Origin: Parachlorella kessleri
Lineage: Eukaryota; Chlorophyta; Trebouxiophyceae; Chlorellales; Chlorellaceae
Assembly: GCA_001598975.1 (NCBI GenBank)
Contig: BBXU01001113.1
Coordinates: 55,957 to 119,956, forward strand
DNA length: 64,000 nucleotides
Direction: 5' to 3'
Shown here: in pieces, positions 11,301-23,594 of the stretch
How the letters are laid out: every line of letters starts with the position of its first letter
Numbering within the stretch: position 1 is the first letter of the stretch
The notes under the pieces: generated by a model
Seen by the model: only the letters and a program-made list of their open reading frames with translations
Told to the model about the DNA's origin: nothing
Database searches by the model: none
Made by a program: the position numbers and the translations under genes

Positions 11301-13423
11301 GCCTGCGCCCGCTGCTTCCATCACAACCAGTCTGTTGGCCAGCTCTGGGGACTGGCTCACGCCCTGGACCGCAGCAGCTGCAGCAGCACAAGAACCCTTG
11401 GGGGATCGACTCATAAATCATGGCTCCCAAAGCAGCAACTTGCACCGTGCATGCGGTGAACACCTGACGCAGACAAGGTAGACGTACGAGAGGCAACATA
11501 ACTCCTAGGCTAGGTCCCTGTGCTTGGGCCCACCCACAGACCGGCCTGCCACCACCACAGTGTTGTGTGTAATTATTCATTCATTTCTTGTTGCGCTTCT
11601 CAACTGCTACTGGCAGCCCAGCTGCTACCAGTGCATCAACAGCTGCCCCAGACACAAGCAACGCGCGACCGCTGATGCAGCCCACCTGCATGACGGACAT
11701 CAAAGAACTCCACAAGGCTGCAGTTGGGCCTGGCGGGATCCTGCTCTATGCCCTTGACGTCGCCAAACTGCGAGAAGAGGAACGCGAGCTCCTGCTGGCC
11801 CAGCGAGGAGTCCATCGCCACCACCAGCACAGTGCCCTGCAACCAGCAAGGCAAGGCGTCCATTAGCAGCACTGACTACAACATCTTGTTGCGAGCATGA
11901 GATGATCCAGAAACAGAAAAGCAACAGGATCCCCCAAGGCCGGTGGTGACTCGTCCCGTACGCTGGGCAATGCGGCAGCAAGCACCCCAAGCCTGCCACG
12001 CGCTCCCAGCCTTGCAGCAAAGCTGGCCCACTCGCATTGTAACACTTTCGGATTCAAGGGCAACACCTGCACAGAAGAGTCACCTAAACATCAAGGCACA
12101 CCACAGCCTCAGAGCCTCAACCACCCACGCAAACCTCAAGAGCAGTGACTGGTAACCGACCTGGCGGCTCTCCTTCTCGTCCTTGGGCAGTGAGAAGTGC
12201 ACCTCAAGGGCGTGGCCCTTCAAGGCCTGCCCCTGCAGCGTGTGGTTTGCCAGGGTGGCGGCGCGGATGTCAAAGTAGGAGATGACCACAAAGCCGCGGT
12301 GCTTGCACGCGGTGTAGATGCTGTTGATCTCGCCAAATGCCTGCAGGGCAGGGAGCACGCGGCGCAGTGCGGTGAGCAGCAGCGGACTGGGAAGCCGCGA
12401 ATACAAGCAAAGGAGGGGATTTGCAATCAGGTGTAACCAGAAGCGGCCGACACTGTGTCAATGAAGGCTGACAAGTAACCAACCCCTGGAAAACATGCAG
12501 GCACGTTGGCACCATGCTTTATGTCACAGGTTCTGATGTTGCCCAGCACATCACCAGCAATTTTTACAGCTTCACAGGAGCAAGCCAAGGTATGCCCCAC
12601 CATGTCCACATACTCCCATCAAACCCACCTCAAAAACCACGTGCAGCTCCTCATCCGTTACCGAGGCGTCTACGTTGCGCACAAAGAGGGTGCGCGACTG
12701 GCTCTGCCCCGCAGGCATTTGCCCCACTAGGCTGAGGTCATAGGCCAGTGGCGGTGCCCCAGCGACAAGGCCCCCGCCCTGTCCGCTGCCTGCCGGCTCG
12801 CCAGGAGTGCCACTGCTGGCAGCGCCAGCCAGCTCCAGCCCGCCGGCCATAGCAAAGATATCCTCTTCAGACATGACTTTGCTGGCAGGTTTACCAGCAG
12901 CCGCCAGGTTCTGCCTGGAGCCACCTGACAGCCCTGCTGGGGCCCCAGCGCTAATAGAGCTCGTCGAAGTGGCAGAGAGCTGCCGCTGCGCGCCAGCGCC
13001 GCTGCTTCCATCACTGCCGCTGCCAGGCTGGACTGGGCTCGGCTCTTCCTCTGCTATATCGGGTAGTGAGGTGCGGCTAGAGTGGTTGTGCATATGCGCC
13101 AGGTTGCCATACAGCCGTTGCAGGTTGCGCAGCTGGGCTGCTGACGTGGCGTCAGCATGCGCGGCGTGGGCAGATGGCGCAGCGGGGCCATGCCCCCCTG
13201 CACTGCTGCCTGCAGAGTCTGCGCCTGCTGCGGCCACCATAGAGGCAAAACCTGAGAACAGGCTGTGCTGTCCCGAGCTGGAGGATTCCGCAGGAGTGGC
13301 CCCCTCACGGTTGCCGCTGCGGTGATCTCCAGGGGGAGACAGTGACTTGCCCGGTGGGGGCAGCCCGCTGCCAGGTGCGACAGGGTGCCAGGGGCTCAGT
13401 GCAGCAGGCGCTGCTGCCTCCAT
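8371..13423 (-). CDS. Mei2-like RNA-binding protein with three RRMs
   Basis: Homologue of fission-yeast Mei2 and plant AML/TEL proteins, RNA-binding regulators of meiosis and development. Exons: 13423-12629, 12340-12161, 11836-11686, one near 11400-11189, 10901-10102, 9909-9714, 9460-9390, 9030-8830 and 8514-8371. Phases close at all junctions except the one after 11686. RRM1 spans the first two exons (RTLFVRNVDASVTDEELHVV, then FGEINSIYTACKHRGFVVIS). RRM2 starts GTVLVVAMDSSLGQQELAFL. The diagnostic C-terminal RRM3 reads RTTLMIKNIPNKYTQKMLLA, then FFYLPIDFKNKCNVGYAFIN, then a short tail with FHTDG. Between RRM2 and RRM3 lies a long Gln/Ala/Gly/Ser-rich low-complexity stretch (mostly 10102-10901), and the N-terminus is also Ser/Gly-rich. 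Start chosen at 13423 (MEAAAPAALS); the frame stays open further upstream, so a longer start is possible. Confidence 0.93.
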
Positions 13424-14038
13424 GTGCAACGCCCTGGAAGGGCAAAGAGAAGCCCGTGTTTTGTTTGAACGCTGCCAAGCAAGGTCCAGCCTTGCCAACC
13501 TGAGCCGGTACTGCTGGTTGCCGTGTTCGGCGCTAAGCGAAGTGCGGCAACGCAAGATCATAGGCAAAGCGTGGCCACGCGCCCATAACCAGATCACAGC
13601 CCTGCACACCGTACTTTGCTGCCTAGACGCCATGCACCTTGCCGGATGCCTCGACACGCACCTTGGTAGGAAGCCAAAGGTGCCACGACAAAGAAGCGAT
13701 CAGTGCCCCTCTGAAGCTAAGCAGACAGCTAATACGCAGAAAAGTTCGCTCAAGGGTCTCTTGAGGGCCCTCGATGAAGGTAAGGCGCTGGGAGAACCCA
13801 AGTGACCATGCGTGAACCTCAGCACGGGATGGCAGCAACGAAAACAATTCCCAAACGCTCACAGAGGCCGCAGGCAACCGCAGACAACGTGCCTATGCCA
13901 TACAGGAGGGAACACAGCATCAGCGCGCTCTGCGTCGACATGTCGCGACATAGGAAGGTGTACAGGAGGTTGTACTGCTCGCATCGTTGGGAGCGCTCCG
14001 TTCCCTGCTGAGCCCACCCCGATGACCTTAAGGACACC
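13424..14038. promoter_or_regulatory. divergent promoter region, Mei2-like / SKIP31-like
   Basis: About 615 bp between two divergent start codons. The plus-strand ATG at 14039 sits in a CCATGG context. The Mei2 reading frame stays open into part of this stretch. I recognise no specific binding site or repeat. Confidence 0.45.
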
Positions 14039-16837
14039 ATGGCAGCCTTGGAAGAAGAAGACTTCGCGGAGGAGCTGCTGTTGGAGTTGGGGGAAGACGG
14101 AATTGCCACCAGTAGCCCTAGCGACGAGTCTAGTGCTGATACTCTCAAGGGTTCGGTAGACGGCACGGACCCTTACTACGGGGCAGCCGATGTTTGTCAT
14201 GGGAACACTCAGAGCAGCCTTCCCCTAGTCAGCTCAGATGCTAGCGCGCCCAAGCGCCAAAAGCTGGGGTTGCACGAGGGGAGACCCAGGCCAGTCCAGG
14301 AGCCCAGTAGGGCTCAAGGCCAATCAAAAGTTGGGGCACAGGCCTCGCCACTTACACAGCTCACCCCTGAGGTGCTCCTGCGGGTGATGTGCTTCTTGTC
14401 TCCTGAAGACTTGTCCACCCTGGGAAGGGTTTCGAGGCTGTTTACCAATGCCACTACCGAGGCAAGCCTGTGGCGGCGACTGTACTATATGAGGTGCGGC
14501 GGGTGGCAGCTAAGCTGTTTACAGGGAGCCTATGGTTGGACTCGGTGCATTTTTAGGGGTGCTAGCCGGCAACCTACTTTCCGCTGACCACCGCTTTTCT
14601 TGCTGATATCTTTCGTTATTGAGGTGAAGTTGTAGTTGGTTGTATCCCTGTCATAAAATGCCGCGAACACTCTACCGAGCTGAATGTTTGCACGTGGGTT
14701 GCAGGTGGCCGCAGGGGCCAAAGAATGAGGAGGAGGAGGCTGAGGTGGGAGAGGCAGGGTCTGCTGTGAACTGGAAGGCAAGTTATAGGTGTCCAGCTTT
14801 CCGGAGGGATAGGTGCGGCAAAGTGGCTCATTGCAGGTCTAGTTTGAGTCGTGGCAACGCTTTCATCCCTCGATCTTCCATGGTCTTACTAGTTGTGAAC
14901 CCTAGGGATTGCTGCGGCTTCCCGCAGCTCACGTCTCTCCAGCTCCCCACCTGGGGTGTCTAAGCCGTGCCCAGGCAAGCAGCAACTCCTCCCTGTGAGA
15001 ACTCGCGCAAGTGTTTCCATGTGGGCTTCTCTCTCTCACATGGCCGCCTCCTTGCCGCCGAAGCCGCCCGCATGTCTGCTACCCAGCAGGTTGTGTACAT
15101 GGAGCGGGACCACCAGGAGCTGTCGGAATCCGTCCAGGCCGCCCCAGCGCTCCTCAAGCCCATGTTTGCACAGATGGCAACCGCCAAACGGTCCGAGGCC
15201 CTCGGCGTGGGCCACACCGAGCACTTGTTCAGGCTGCGCCCACCGAAAACGCCCCTGGGCAGGTGGGGGCAGGGCAGCTGGCTTGGTCCAAGACGGGCCG
15301 GGCTTGAGCACTGCGAGCTTCCAGGGGCATGCTAGGGCTCAACCACAGACGTGAAGAATTTGTGAGAGTCCCCGCCAGGATGGGCTGACAGATGTGATCA
15401 TTTGTATGGACATTCACTCAGTGGAAGCACTCGTTGGGTCCAGCAACAGCACTGTGCCGCCCGGCTGCTGTACCCTGGCTGTTATGTGAGGCGAGGCTCA
15501 GCTCCTTGATCATAGAAGCATTACGCTGTCCGCGATGCAGCGGAGCCAGTGCACGGGGCGGGGCTGCAGGCGGCAGCAGCAGGGCAGGCGGTGGCGGGGC
15601 TGCGTCGCACCATGAGCGGATGGAGCAAGTAGGCCAGTCGATAGAGGTGTTCAGGCGGCAGCGGGGCCTGCTGGATGGCTCGCTGCATGGCGCGCACTGC
15701 TGCGGAGACGGCGAGTGCCGCGGATTCACCCATCTGGGCGGGGACGTGTGGATCTGTGCTAACACAGGTGGGAGCGGAGGGACAGTGTGCGGAGCCCTGG
15801 GCATCTTGTTGTTGGAGGGCGCTGTTTGGCGAGGCTTGATATAGCAGCTTGCATGCTAACTTCGACCCTGCTGTCCCTGAGAGGCTTTCTTAGTGCCCCG
15901 CATCGTTGCAGCAGTGCAGACTTACCTTCCTGTGCCCATGGCATGTGATGCACCAGCATATTGGACCATCCTAGGTGTGTAGTTGGTGAAATGGCCCCAC
16001 AAGGCTATTGCGCAACATATCGCCTTCTGCTCAACTTTCAGGGTATGTACACAGATGTGGGGAGAACTGCCGGGAGCGAGAAGTGGACAGCGCGACTAAC
16101 AACCTGGTCTGCCCCATCAGCGGCAGGTATGCCAGTCATGCCGACCGTACTGGTGCTGCCTTTCCGAATTACTTGCTGGTCAGCCTGAACACGCTGTACC
16201 TGGTGATCCATACCTCTGCCAGACTCCCCCACAGCCGCGCTGCTTGATGGTGGTCACCGTCAGGTTGTTGCCTCTGACAAGGCTATAGAAAGCTGTCGCC
16301 CTGCAACCAGGTTATGGTCAGTTCTCGTCCTATGAACAGCTAAAAGTTAGATGTCGTCTGTGGTCCTACCAGCCACTGTCGTATAGTGAGCCATCCGTTC
16401 ATGCTGCCCGTGCAGGTGCTTTGATCGCATGATGAGCGAAGACGAGGAGGAGCAGCAGGCCCAGGAAAGGGGCGTCGAGGAGGGCAGGGGGGAGGAGGAG
16501 TGGCAGGAGGGCATCAGCGGCAGGCTGGGCAGGGCCTTCCTTGCTGGTGGGTCCTCTGGCAAGCGCTGTAGGCAAAGCGCCTGAGAGACTCCATGTTGTA
16601 CTTGCACCAGCAAGACTCAACACGTTTGGGTAGAAGGGTGGATGTTTCTGGAGCTCGTGGGAAAGCTTGGATGCTTTTGGGGAGGCTATATACTATGCTT
16701 ATCACTCCCAGCTGTTCACCAGGCCGAGGCCTTCCCCCATGAACCTCGCCTAGCTTGTTGATCAACTTTTCCTCTGATCTCCTGCAGGCTACAACGCAAG
16801 CGACGAGCGTGACTTAATGATGCTGGGCCTGCTGTAG
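14039..16837 (+). CDS. SKIP31: SKIP31-like F-box protein
   Basis: Substrate-receptor candidate of an SCF ubiquitin ligase, similar over its whole length to Arabidopsis SKIP31. Seven exons: 14039-14493, 14705-14777, 15090-15262, 15541-15767, 16042-16126, 16416-16546 and 16788-16837, giving 397 residues with every phase closing. An acidic N-terminus is followed by an F-box at about residues 100-150 (LTPEVLLRVMCFLSPEDLST, ending SLWRRLYYMR). Then come the SKIP31-type segments VVYMERDHQEL and FAQMATAKRSEAL. The C-terminal Cys-rich part has CGDGEC, VHRCGENCREREVDS, NNLVCPISGRCFDRMMSEDE and a final GRAFLAGYNASDERDL, spaced as in the plant protein. It may bind zinc (inference). Intron 2 appears to use a GC donor (GCAAGT at 14778), the only choice that joins NWK to VVYMERD in frame. 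A TGTAA lies about 250 bp past the stop. Confidence 0.93.
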
Positions 16838-17956
16838 ACCATCTCCCCTGGTTAGGCAATGGGAGGCACAAACTTGCGCTGTGTTTTTCTACAGGTCTGT
16901 GTGTGTGATGTGAGGGAGCGCTGGTATATAGAGCGGTCAGCTGTGAATCTGTTGTATGAAAGGAGCTGTTGTTCTTGTAGGTGTATTCACCAATTCTGCT
17001 TGTATCCTAGTCGAGAAAGCAGCCCTTCAATGCGAGCTGGCAAGGGGCTCTTGCAAGGCTTTGAGGCTGTGCAGGACACCGTTGTGTAAGATGAGAGTTT
17101 GAGACAAGGCTGTCCTCGTGAAGATGTAGCTGAGCCATAGGCGTGGTATTGACCTTCGCGAAGTGTGTTCACACAATCGGGATTTGGCCGCGGGCCCTGT
17201 CTACAGTGTACCTCTTGCACCTGGAAGCTGCAGGTGGTCCCAAAGTCCAGTAGGGTCTTATTGTATGCTTTTCAAAGGGCCCGCTGTTGGGGGCCGCCTG
17301 TGACCCTGGCTTGGATGTGATATGCCAGTGGGTCATCCCTATGGACTACGCACGTATGTGCTCACCCTGACGGAGCAGGTTGTGCAACCTGCGGCCAACC
17401 CGGGAAATGCAGGGTGAGATGCTGCTGGGAATGCTTCCTGTGTTAGTAAACAGCTGTTTCTGCACTCAGCTTTTTTGCCAACTCATGCAGCTGGCCTCCC
17501 ACCACAGTATTGTCCCCTCCTGTCTCGTGTCGTACATGCCTTTCTTACACTGCCTGAAGCCACTACAACTCCAGGTACCTGGTAATAGCTAAATAGCAGC
17601 AAAGTGACAAGGAGCAGGACCGAGGATTGATAATTCATCGTTAGCCTCGAACCATATCTGGTCAGCAATGGAGTGAGCAACCCTCTCTGTTCATTGCCTG
17701 CCACCATCAAGAGATCTGAAGCAAACTCGTGGACACAGCTGGCACCGCCAGCACCAGTCGCATGCTGTGACAGTCCACAGCACGATATAGGCACATTGCT
17801 CTCGAGGTGTCAAGAGTCTCATTAATGCTTGCGTCGCATGGTCGATCGTCGTCAACGTTATATAATTCTCCAGTCGGGGGGTTTGGCCCAAACAAACCCA
17901 AGGTGATTCCCTGGTTATATGCGATATGACATGCCCATCAGTCGTCGAACCTGCAG
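16838..17956. other. SKIP31 3' end, spacer and unresolved 5' part of RWP-RK gene
   Basis: The first 250 bp hold the SKIP31-like 3' UTR with a TGTAA signal at 17085-17089. The remainder must contain the promoter and first exon(s) of the RWP-RK gene. An open stretch near 17826-17902 ending at AAG/GTGATT is a candidate exon, but its phase does not match the next exon, so I do not call it. Confidence 0.4.
17085..17089 (+). terminator. TGTAA poly(A) signal, SKIP31-like gene
   Basis: TGTAA, the usual green-algal polyadenylation signal, about 250 bp past the stop codon. It is a short motif and could be chance, but its position is right. Confidence 0.45.
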
Positions 17957-19669
17957 GCGAGGCTTCAGGGACACCTCCAAGGTCGAGGAAGAGGACGAAG
18001 CAGGTTCAAACAGTGCAGACCGTCGCCTAGCCACCTAAGTGGCGGACACACTGTGGCATTGCACGGTCAGACAGTGAACAATGCTTTGCCTGGTGCAGGG
18101 TGTTTACATAAGTGACATTACATACGAACGCTTGGCAGCGCTATTCCATAGTCCGACTGAGGTAGCCACGAGGGAGCTTGGACTAGGTGCGCACTTTCTG
18201 TGAGGTGTCCAACTGCTAGGTGTTCACCAAGCTTGTGGTAGGCCTGAGGGGGGCCCAAATTTGTAAGAAGTTGCAGATATAAACTAGGCATGCCACTTCA
18301 AAATCAGAAAGTTACTGACTCTGCAGGCATCACAAGCTTCAAGAAGCTCTGCCGCCGCTTTGGCATATACCGTTGGCCGTACCGCACAAACAAAAAGTTG
18401 CAGGTGAGCTGCTGTACCTCCTGACCATGGTGGCCAGTTTGACTTAACATTTTTAAAGCAAACTCTATCACAGTCGCCACATTGATGTCAGCAATGATTA
18501 TATGTAACAAATTGAATGTTGCTGGTCTTGGTAGAGTGCCCTTGAGGAGACTGCATACCACTGGTGGCACCTGCCCACGCGCTGGTTGCCTTGCTATGCA
18601 GAGGGCAAACTCGGCGTCCCCAAGCAGCGACAGCGCTGATGAGGGAGGCTATGCTCAGTTGCGATGCCTTGATGTGGGTGCACAGCAGAAGGCAGGGGCG
18701 GCTGGCAGCGAAGTCAGGGGGATGATGCAGCAGCCTGGGGATGCTGAAGGCAGCAGGCTGGCGGGACTCGACCAGCTAGCCGAGGCTGCAGTACAAGTGT
18801 CCAGAGCCCTATGTCGCTTGAGGGCAGCGGTGCTGGCACGCGCAACCACAAGCTGCTCACCTGAGGGCAGCAGTGAGCTTTCAGGTGCAGCGTGTGGCCT
18901 GGATGGCTTGGTGAAGCCAGAGGAGAGGCAGCAACGGGATCAGCAGCAGGAGCAGCAGCAGCAGCAGGGGCAGCAAGGGCAGCATGATGAGGCGGCTGGG
19001 AGCTTGCTGGAGCGCTCTCAGCAGGGGCACAGCAGCAGCCGGAGCAGCGCAGCCCAGGATGGCTTGGCTGCCATTGTGCCACAGCGCAGTAGCCCACATG
19101 GCAGCAGCATTAGTGCACAGGACCAGCTGTTGCTGCCCTCGCTGGGATCGGCTACCCTACAGCCAGCGCAGCGAGCCGCTGCGGCAACCCTGCTAGGCGA
19201 TGTTGCTATCCTTGCTGTGGACCCCTGCAGCAGCTGCTGGCAGGGCCTTGGCAGCCAGTCTGCTGTCAGCAGTGAGAGCTTGGACGGCCCTGTACGGCCC
19301 TTGCCTCTGAGACCAAATGCCTTGATGGGTGGCTTGCCAAGCTGGCAGGCAGGAATCCCATGGGGTCCCCCCAAAGGCCTGGGTAGCGGTGGTGAACAGA
19401 ACCTCGCAATAACGATGAGCAGCCTCTCATCCCAGCAGCCGTTGGTGGGGCTGTGTCAAGCTTTGACGGGGACACTGCAGGACAGCCCCCGGGACCTTCA
19501 GCCTGGCAAACCCCAAGATGCCGACAGTATCTGCACTACCGCCACCGCAGCACTGCTGGCTTTTAAAGCAGCTCTGAAGCCACCGGCAGCTCCATCAGCA
19601 GGGAACATGTACTGCGTGCCTGCCCCTCGCAGGGCTCAGCCGAAACCATGCCATGGCTGTGGCAGGTGA
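17957..19669 (+). CDS. RWP-RK transcription factor (5' end not resolved)
   Basis: DNA-binding regulator of the RWP-RK family, which in plants and algae controls nitrogen responses, gamete identity and related programmes. Exons seen: 17957-18003, 18099-18186, 18327-18403 and 18602-19669, with matching phases between them. The first carries a basic stretch, PPRSRKRTKQ, a likely nuclear signal. The next two build the domain: ISDITYERLAALFHSPTEVA, TRELGLGITSFKKLCRRFGI, then RWPYR at the signature position (RWPxR). The last exon is a long Ser/Gln/Gly/Ala-rich tail with a Gln run near 18935-18975 and no other recognised domain. The stop follows PKPCHGCGR. No PB1 or GAF-like NLP region is seen, which fits the short RKD type, but the N-terminus is incomplete. 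A TGTAA at 20211-20215 may end the transcript. Confidence 0.9.
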
Positions 19670-19676
19670 CAGTTGT

Positions 19677-19730
<54 letters not shown>

Positions 19731-20588
19731 TCAGCTAGCACAGCTGGGCAGCCTGCCAACACGTTGTTCTGCTTTCCAGGCATACTGCAAGCGCCGGTGC
19801 ATACAGCGCTGGTGATGCATATAGCCATACGAAAGGGAGGTCAAGGAGCAGCAGCAGTTGGCTCCACGGGTGGCTGCTAGCATGGCGGCAGAGTAGCTGT
19901 TTCCAGAAGCCGAGCTTTTTGGGCAGTTGTGAGGCCCGCTGTTGCTGGAGCATCCTGGGTTGGTTCAAGTGGCTGTCTTGCTGCATGGAAACAAATGAGG
20001 GAGGGCCTTGACACAGGGTCAATCCGTTCTATCTACAAATGCAGGGCTGTGGCGTGCACGCTCACTATTAGGGTACAAGATTTAGAACTAGTCTGGGGTG
20101 ATGATGACTGGCTATGAAGGACATGTATATACTTTTCATTTCATCTGCACATTCTGGATTGACACACTTGCGGCGGCGCTTACTAGCACTGCAACTGCAC
20201 TTGTTTTCGTTGTAACCTGTTGATGACAACCCCTTTGCCAATTATGAGCACTCTCCAGTGGTGCGCCGGGTATGCTTGTAAAATGCCTATGTAAAACTTC
20301 CGTGGCGAGTGGGGGAGAGTCACCTGATCAAGCAGCACTCATACCATTTCAAATGGTGAGGCTGTGCACCCAGCATCTATCGGGACTGCTCCAGGCTGCA
20401 ATCCACTGTTACACTCCCGCCTCCTGTAACCAAGAGCACCTAACCACAAGGCTGAATGGGCCATCTCTCCTTCGTCCGCAAATGCCTGCCACCATTAACA
20501 GATCAGCGTCAATTTCACACGCCGTTGTAGGGAGCCACCACGACTACAACCCGCTGCAATGCACATCCAAATAGGCTCGACGGCGCCC
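19670..20588. other. convergent 3' region, RWP-RK / TRM6
   Basis: About 0.9 kb between convergent stops. It holds a (CAG)16 tract, a TGTAA at 20211-20215 on the plus strand, and a TTACA at 20409-20413, which is TGTAA on the minus strand and suits TRM6. No coding exon is supported. Confidence 0.5.
19681..19728 (+). repeat. (CAG)16 microsatellite just after the RWP-RK stop
   Basis: Sixteen uninterrupted CAG units begin 11 bp after the stop codon of the RWP-RK reading frame. In the frame where they read CAG, the run is followed by more open sequence ending near 19813. Confidence 0.95.
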
Positions 20589-23500
20589 TCAGCGGCCTTT
20601 CCGCTTGCGGTTTGCCTGTCCTTTGCTGGCGGCCGGCTTCTGGCCCTGGGGTTGTGCAGCGGCGGCGGGTGCTCCGCTGTCAGCCTCCACCTCACGCTTG
20701 ACAGTAGTGCCGGAAAGCAGGTACCCACCGCCATGGTTCATTTGCATGAGGGCGTGCGTCCTGGCTGGCAGCACCTGCAAGGGCAGCAGCAGCACAGCAC
20801 ACATGGGGCAATGAGTTGTGAGCGCACCTGCAGCACCTCTTGTCAGGCTCTGCCTATCCCCGCCATCGACGCCACCTGACTCCACCTACATCAACCCCTC
20901 TGCACCTGACGCCGCACATGGCATGCAGAATCTCTTTGGCTCACGTTGCACGATTCCTAGAGGTGACAGGACTTCAGCGAATGGAAAAAAACTCGTACCG
21001 TTCATGTCACCACCCAACCCTCCCAGCAGGAACACCTCGGGCCACTAACATTCCCCCGCGTCACAGCCGCACCTTCCACAGCCGTGTAGCGCAAGCTGTC
21101 ACACGAATGTGTACCTCCATGACCCACACCTGGCCCACACCTATTTCCCACCGCCTACCTGATAGTCTCGCCACCAGGACTCCTGGAGAGTCAGCCCCAG
21201 CGCTCTGCGCTCCTTTTGCAGCTCTGCCATCGCCTCCGCCAGAGGCTGCTGCCATTGGTGGTACACCGCAAAGGGCGCGGAGGGTGCTAGCAGCGGCAGC
21301 ACTGCCGCCAGGGCGGCGGACGGGCTCAGCGCAGGGGCGGCTACTATGCAGCACGTGAACGGCAGGTAGGGTTGGAGCTGCTGTTGCTGCTGCTTCTGCT
21401 GCTGCTGGCACTCCTGTGCCTGCGGCTCCAGGGCGACTCCCGCAGTTGCCTCGGTTGGGTGACCCATGTCATCAGTTTTGTCTGGCCCTGGGGAGTTGGA
21501 CGCAGCCGCCATCACCGCTGTCACAGCCGCTGGCATAGGCTGCTGCAGCTCAGTAGGTAGTGCTGCCGGTTGCGGGGCATCGACTTGCATCTCCACTGCC
21601 CCTGACTCTGCTGCTGCCCCTGCCTCCGCTCCCTCATGCTCTGCACTGTCCGCTGCACCGCCCACATCCCCTTGCTGCTGCTGCCGCTGCTGCTGCTCCT
21701 GTTGCTGGGGGTCTCCCTGCTGCCCTGCGTCACCCTGAGGCGTCGTTGTCGCTGCTCCTGCTTGCCCTGCCGTTGCCGCCTCCGCCAACAGCTGTTGCAG
21801 CGACACCGTGCGCACAGTGCTCCGCAGCTGAGCGCTGAAGTTGAACTGCCGCAGCGCTTCGCTGCCTGGAGGCCTGGGCCCAACGTGCGCTGCGGTCACG
21901 CTGCCAAAGCCGCCCAGCCGCTCGGCCACTGCGGCCGTGACTAAGCCGCCACAGGCATCGATGACTAGTACCCTAGCATGGGCGCCGATATTGGCCAGCG
22001 AGAGGAGGAGGGAGAGGGTGTCCAACCGAAGAAAGCCTATCTTGCCGGGCTGCAGTGGAGCACGACATGGGCACGGGTATGGCTATCAATGCTTTGCAAG
22101 AGAGGTTGCATTTCAGACATATGATCGAAGGCCATGGGAGCGTACCCCTGCCAGGCATGGCACAGCAGCTCAGCGACACAAACAAGCAGGCTTCGGGGCC
22201 CACCTGCTTGTCATAGTATGCCTGGCAAACACTGGCAGCGGTGGGCCGCCGCACACAGGCGGTGACAAGGTACTTCTTGGCTTTACGCTTCCTGCAAGCG
22301 GGGGGGGGCGGCAACAATACACTTAGTGCGAGCGCCTGTCATTTGTGGGGTTATTGAGCAAGAGTGTTCCTCTCCTCAGCTGCCACTTGGACGTGATCGA
22401 CCATAAAACATGCCAGCTCTGTGGTTTATCAGATGTGACACCTTCCAATACAGAAAATGCAGGTCTGCAATTAGCTCTGCTGTGCGGTGGCACGGCACCT
22501 ATTATCGACCCCTGCAAATGCCAAAAACAGCCGCAGGCCCATTCCTATGCCTTCCTCTCAGCACCCTGCAAGAGTTGCTCTTACAGCTCCCAGCAGGGGT
22601 CCTCACTTGTACTTCTCCTGAGAGAACTCAGTTTTTGTGCCAAAGGTTGCACTGTTGGCAGCAAGTGCTGCAATGATCTCCTCGCCACTCTTGCCTGCCA
22701 GCCTCATTTCCTCAATGTCCGCACTTGTTAGCTGCACGGACAGCAACAGTGATCCCTTCAGCCTGGTGTGCCCCACGCGTCCCTGGTGCCCAGCTCTGCT
22801 GCTGGACAGTCAACTTATTTTTGCTTGAGTAACCCTACCAACAGACCGCCACTGCCCAGCCCAAGCTGGGGAGCCAGGCAGGGATTGACCACTCCCTGGC
22901 CCCTTTGTAGAGCGTCAGCACTACCACCCAGTGCAACAGCATAAGGCGAGGCAACCCGGCACATGCTCCACCTGCCTGCTGGTTTTCCCCCTTGTCGACC
23001 AGGTTGGCATTGTTCTTGCTCACGTCTAGGGGAGTTTCCCACTCGGCAGAAGGTGTACTGCATTCGACGCCGACGGTGAAGAAGGTAGTTGTCAGCCGGA
23101 CGTGTAATATTGCCAAGATACGGGGAAACTGGGATGTTCACAGCACCACAGAGTTAGACAGCAGCAATAGCAGAGAGCCCTGATATGCGAGAAGAAAACT
23201 CACTGCTCAGTTTGAACAAGTGACTCGCCATCCGACGAGAGAGTAAAAAGCGTCCCATAAAGGCAGCCCACCACTGGCTCCACAGATACTTGAGCGCCGC
23301 CCAGCTTAACTTTGCTGCACCACACCCAGGGGGGTTGGCAGTTAGCTCCCAAGCGTGCAACCATGCATGCATGTATCTAGGCTGAAAGTGCTCGCATCTT
23401 CCAACCCAGGTAGGGTCGTGTTGTGCTTGCTTGCGCACTAGAGCAAGTTCATGCCACCTTTGGCAGGCTGGCATGTAACTCAGTGCACCTTCGCTTCACC

Positions 23501-23594
23501 TCTTGGGTTTTACTGTAATGAACATCTGCTTTTCTCCGTTGACATCGAATATTACGGTGTCCCCAAGCTTGACTCGCAAACCATCACTTTCCAT
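20589..23594 (-). CDS. TRM6: tRNA m1A58 methyltransferase non-catalytic subunit TRM6
   Basis: RNA-binding partner of the catalytic subunit TRM61; together they make N1-methyladenosine at position 58 of tRNA, in the nucleus in yeast. Seven exons: 23594-23500, 23314-23204, 23057-22976, 22731-22607, 22291-22204, 22049-21159 and 20774-20589, giving 525 residues with every phase closing. Family landmarks in order: GDTVIFDVNGEKQMFITVK near the N-terminus, GGAQVSVEPVVGCLYGTLF, PLDVSKNNANLVDKGENQQ, GEEIIAALAANSATFGTKTE, KYLVTACVRRPTAASVCQAY, GKIGFLRLDTLSLLLSLANI, and the C-terminal VLPARTHALMQMNHGGGYLL. A long Gln/Ala/Glu-rich insert (about residues 260-375) interrupts the C-terminal Rossmann-like domain. 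The third intron seems to use a GC donor after ENQQ (22975). The protein ends in a basic tail, GQANRKRKGR. Confidence 0.96.
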
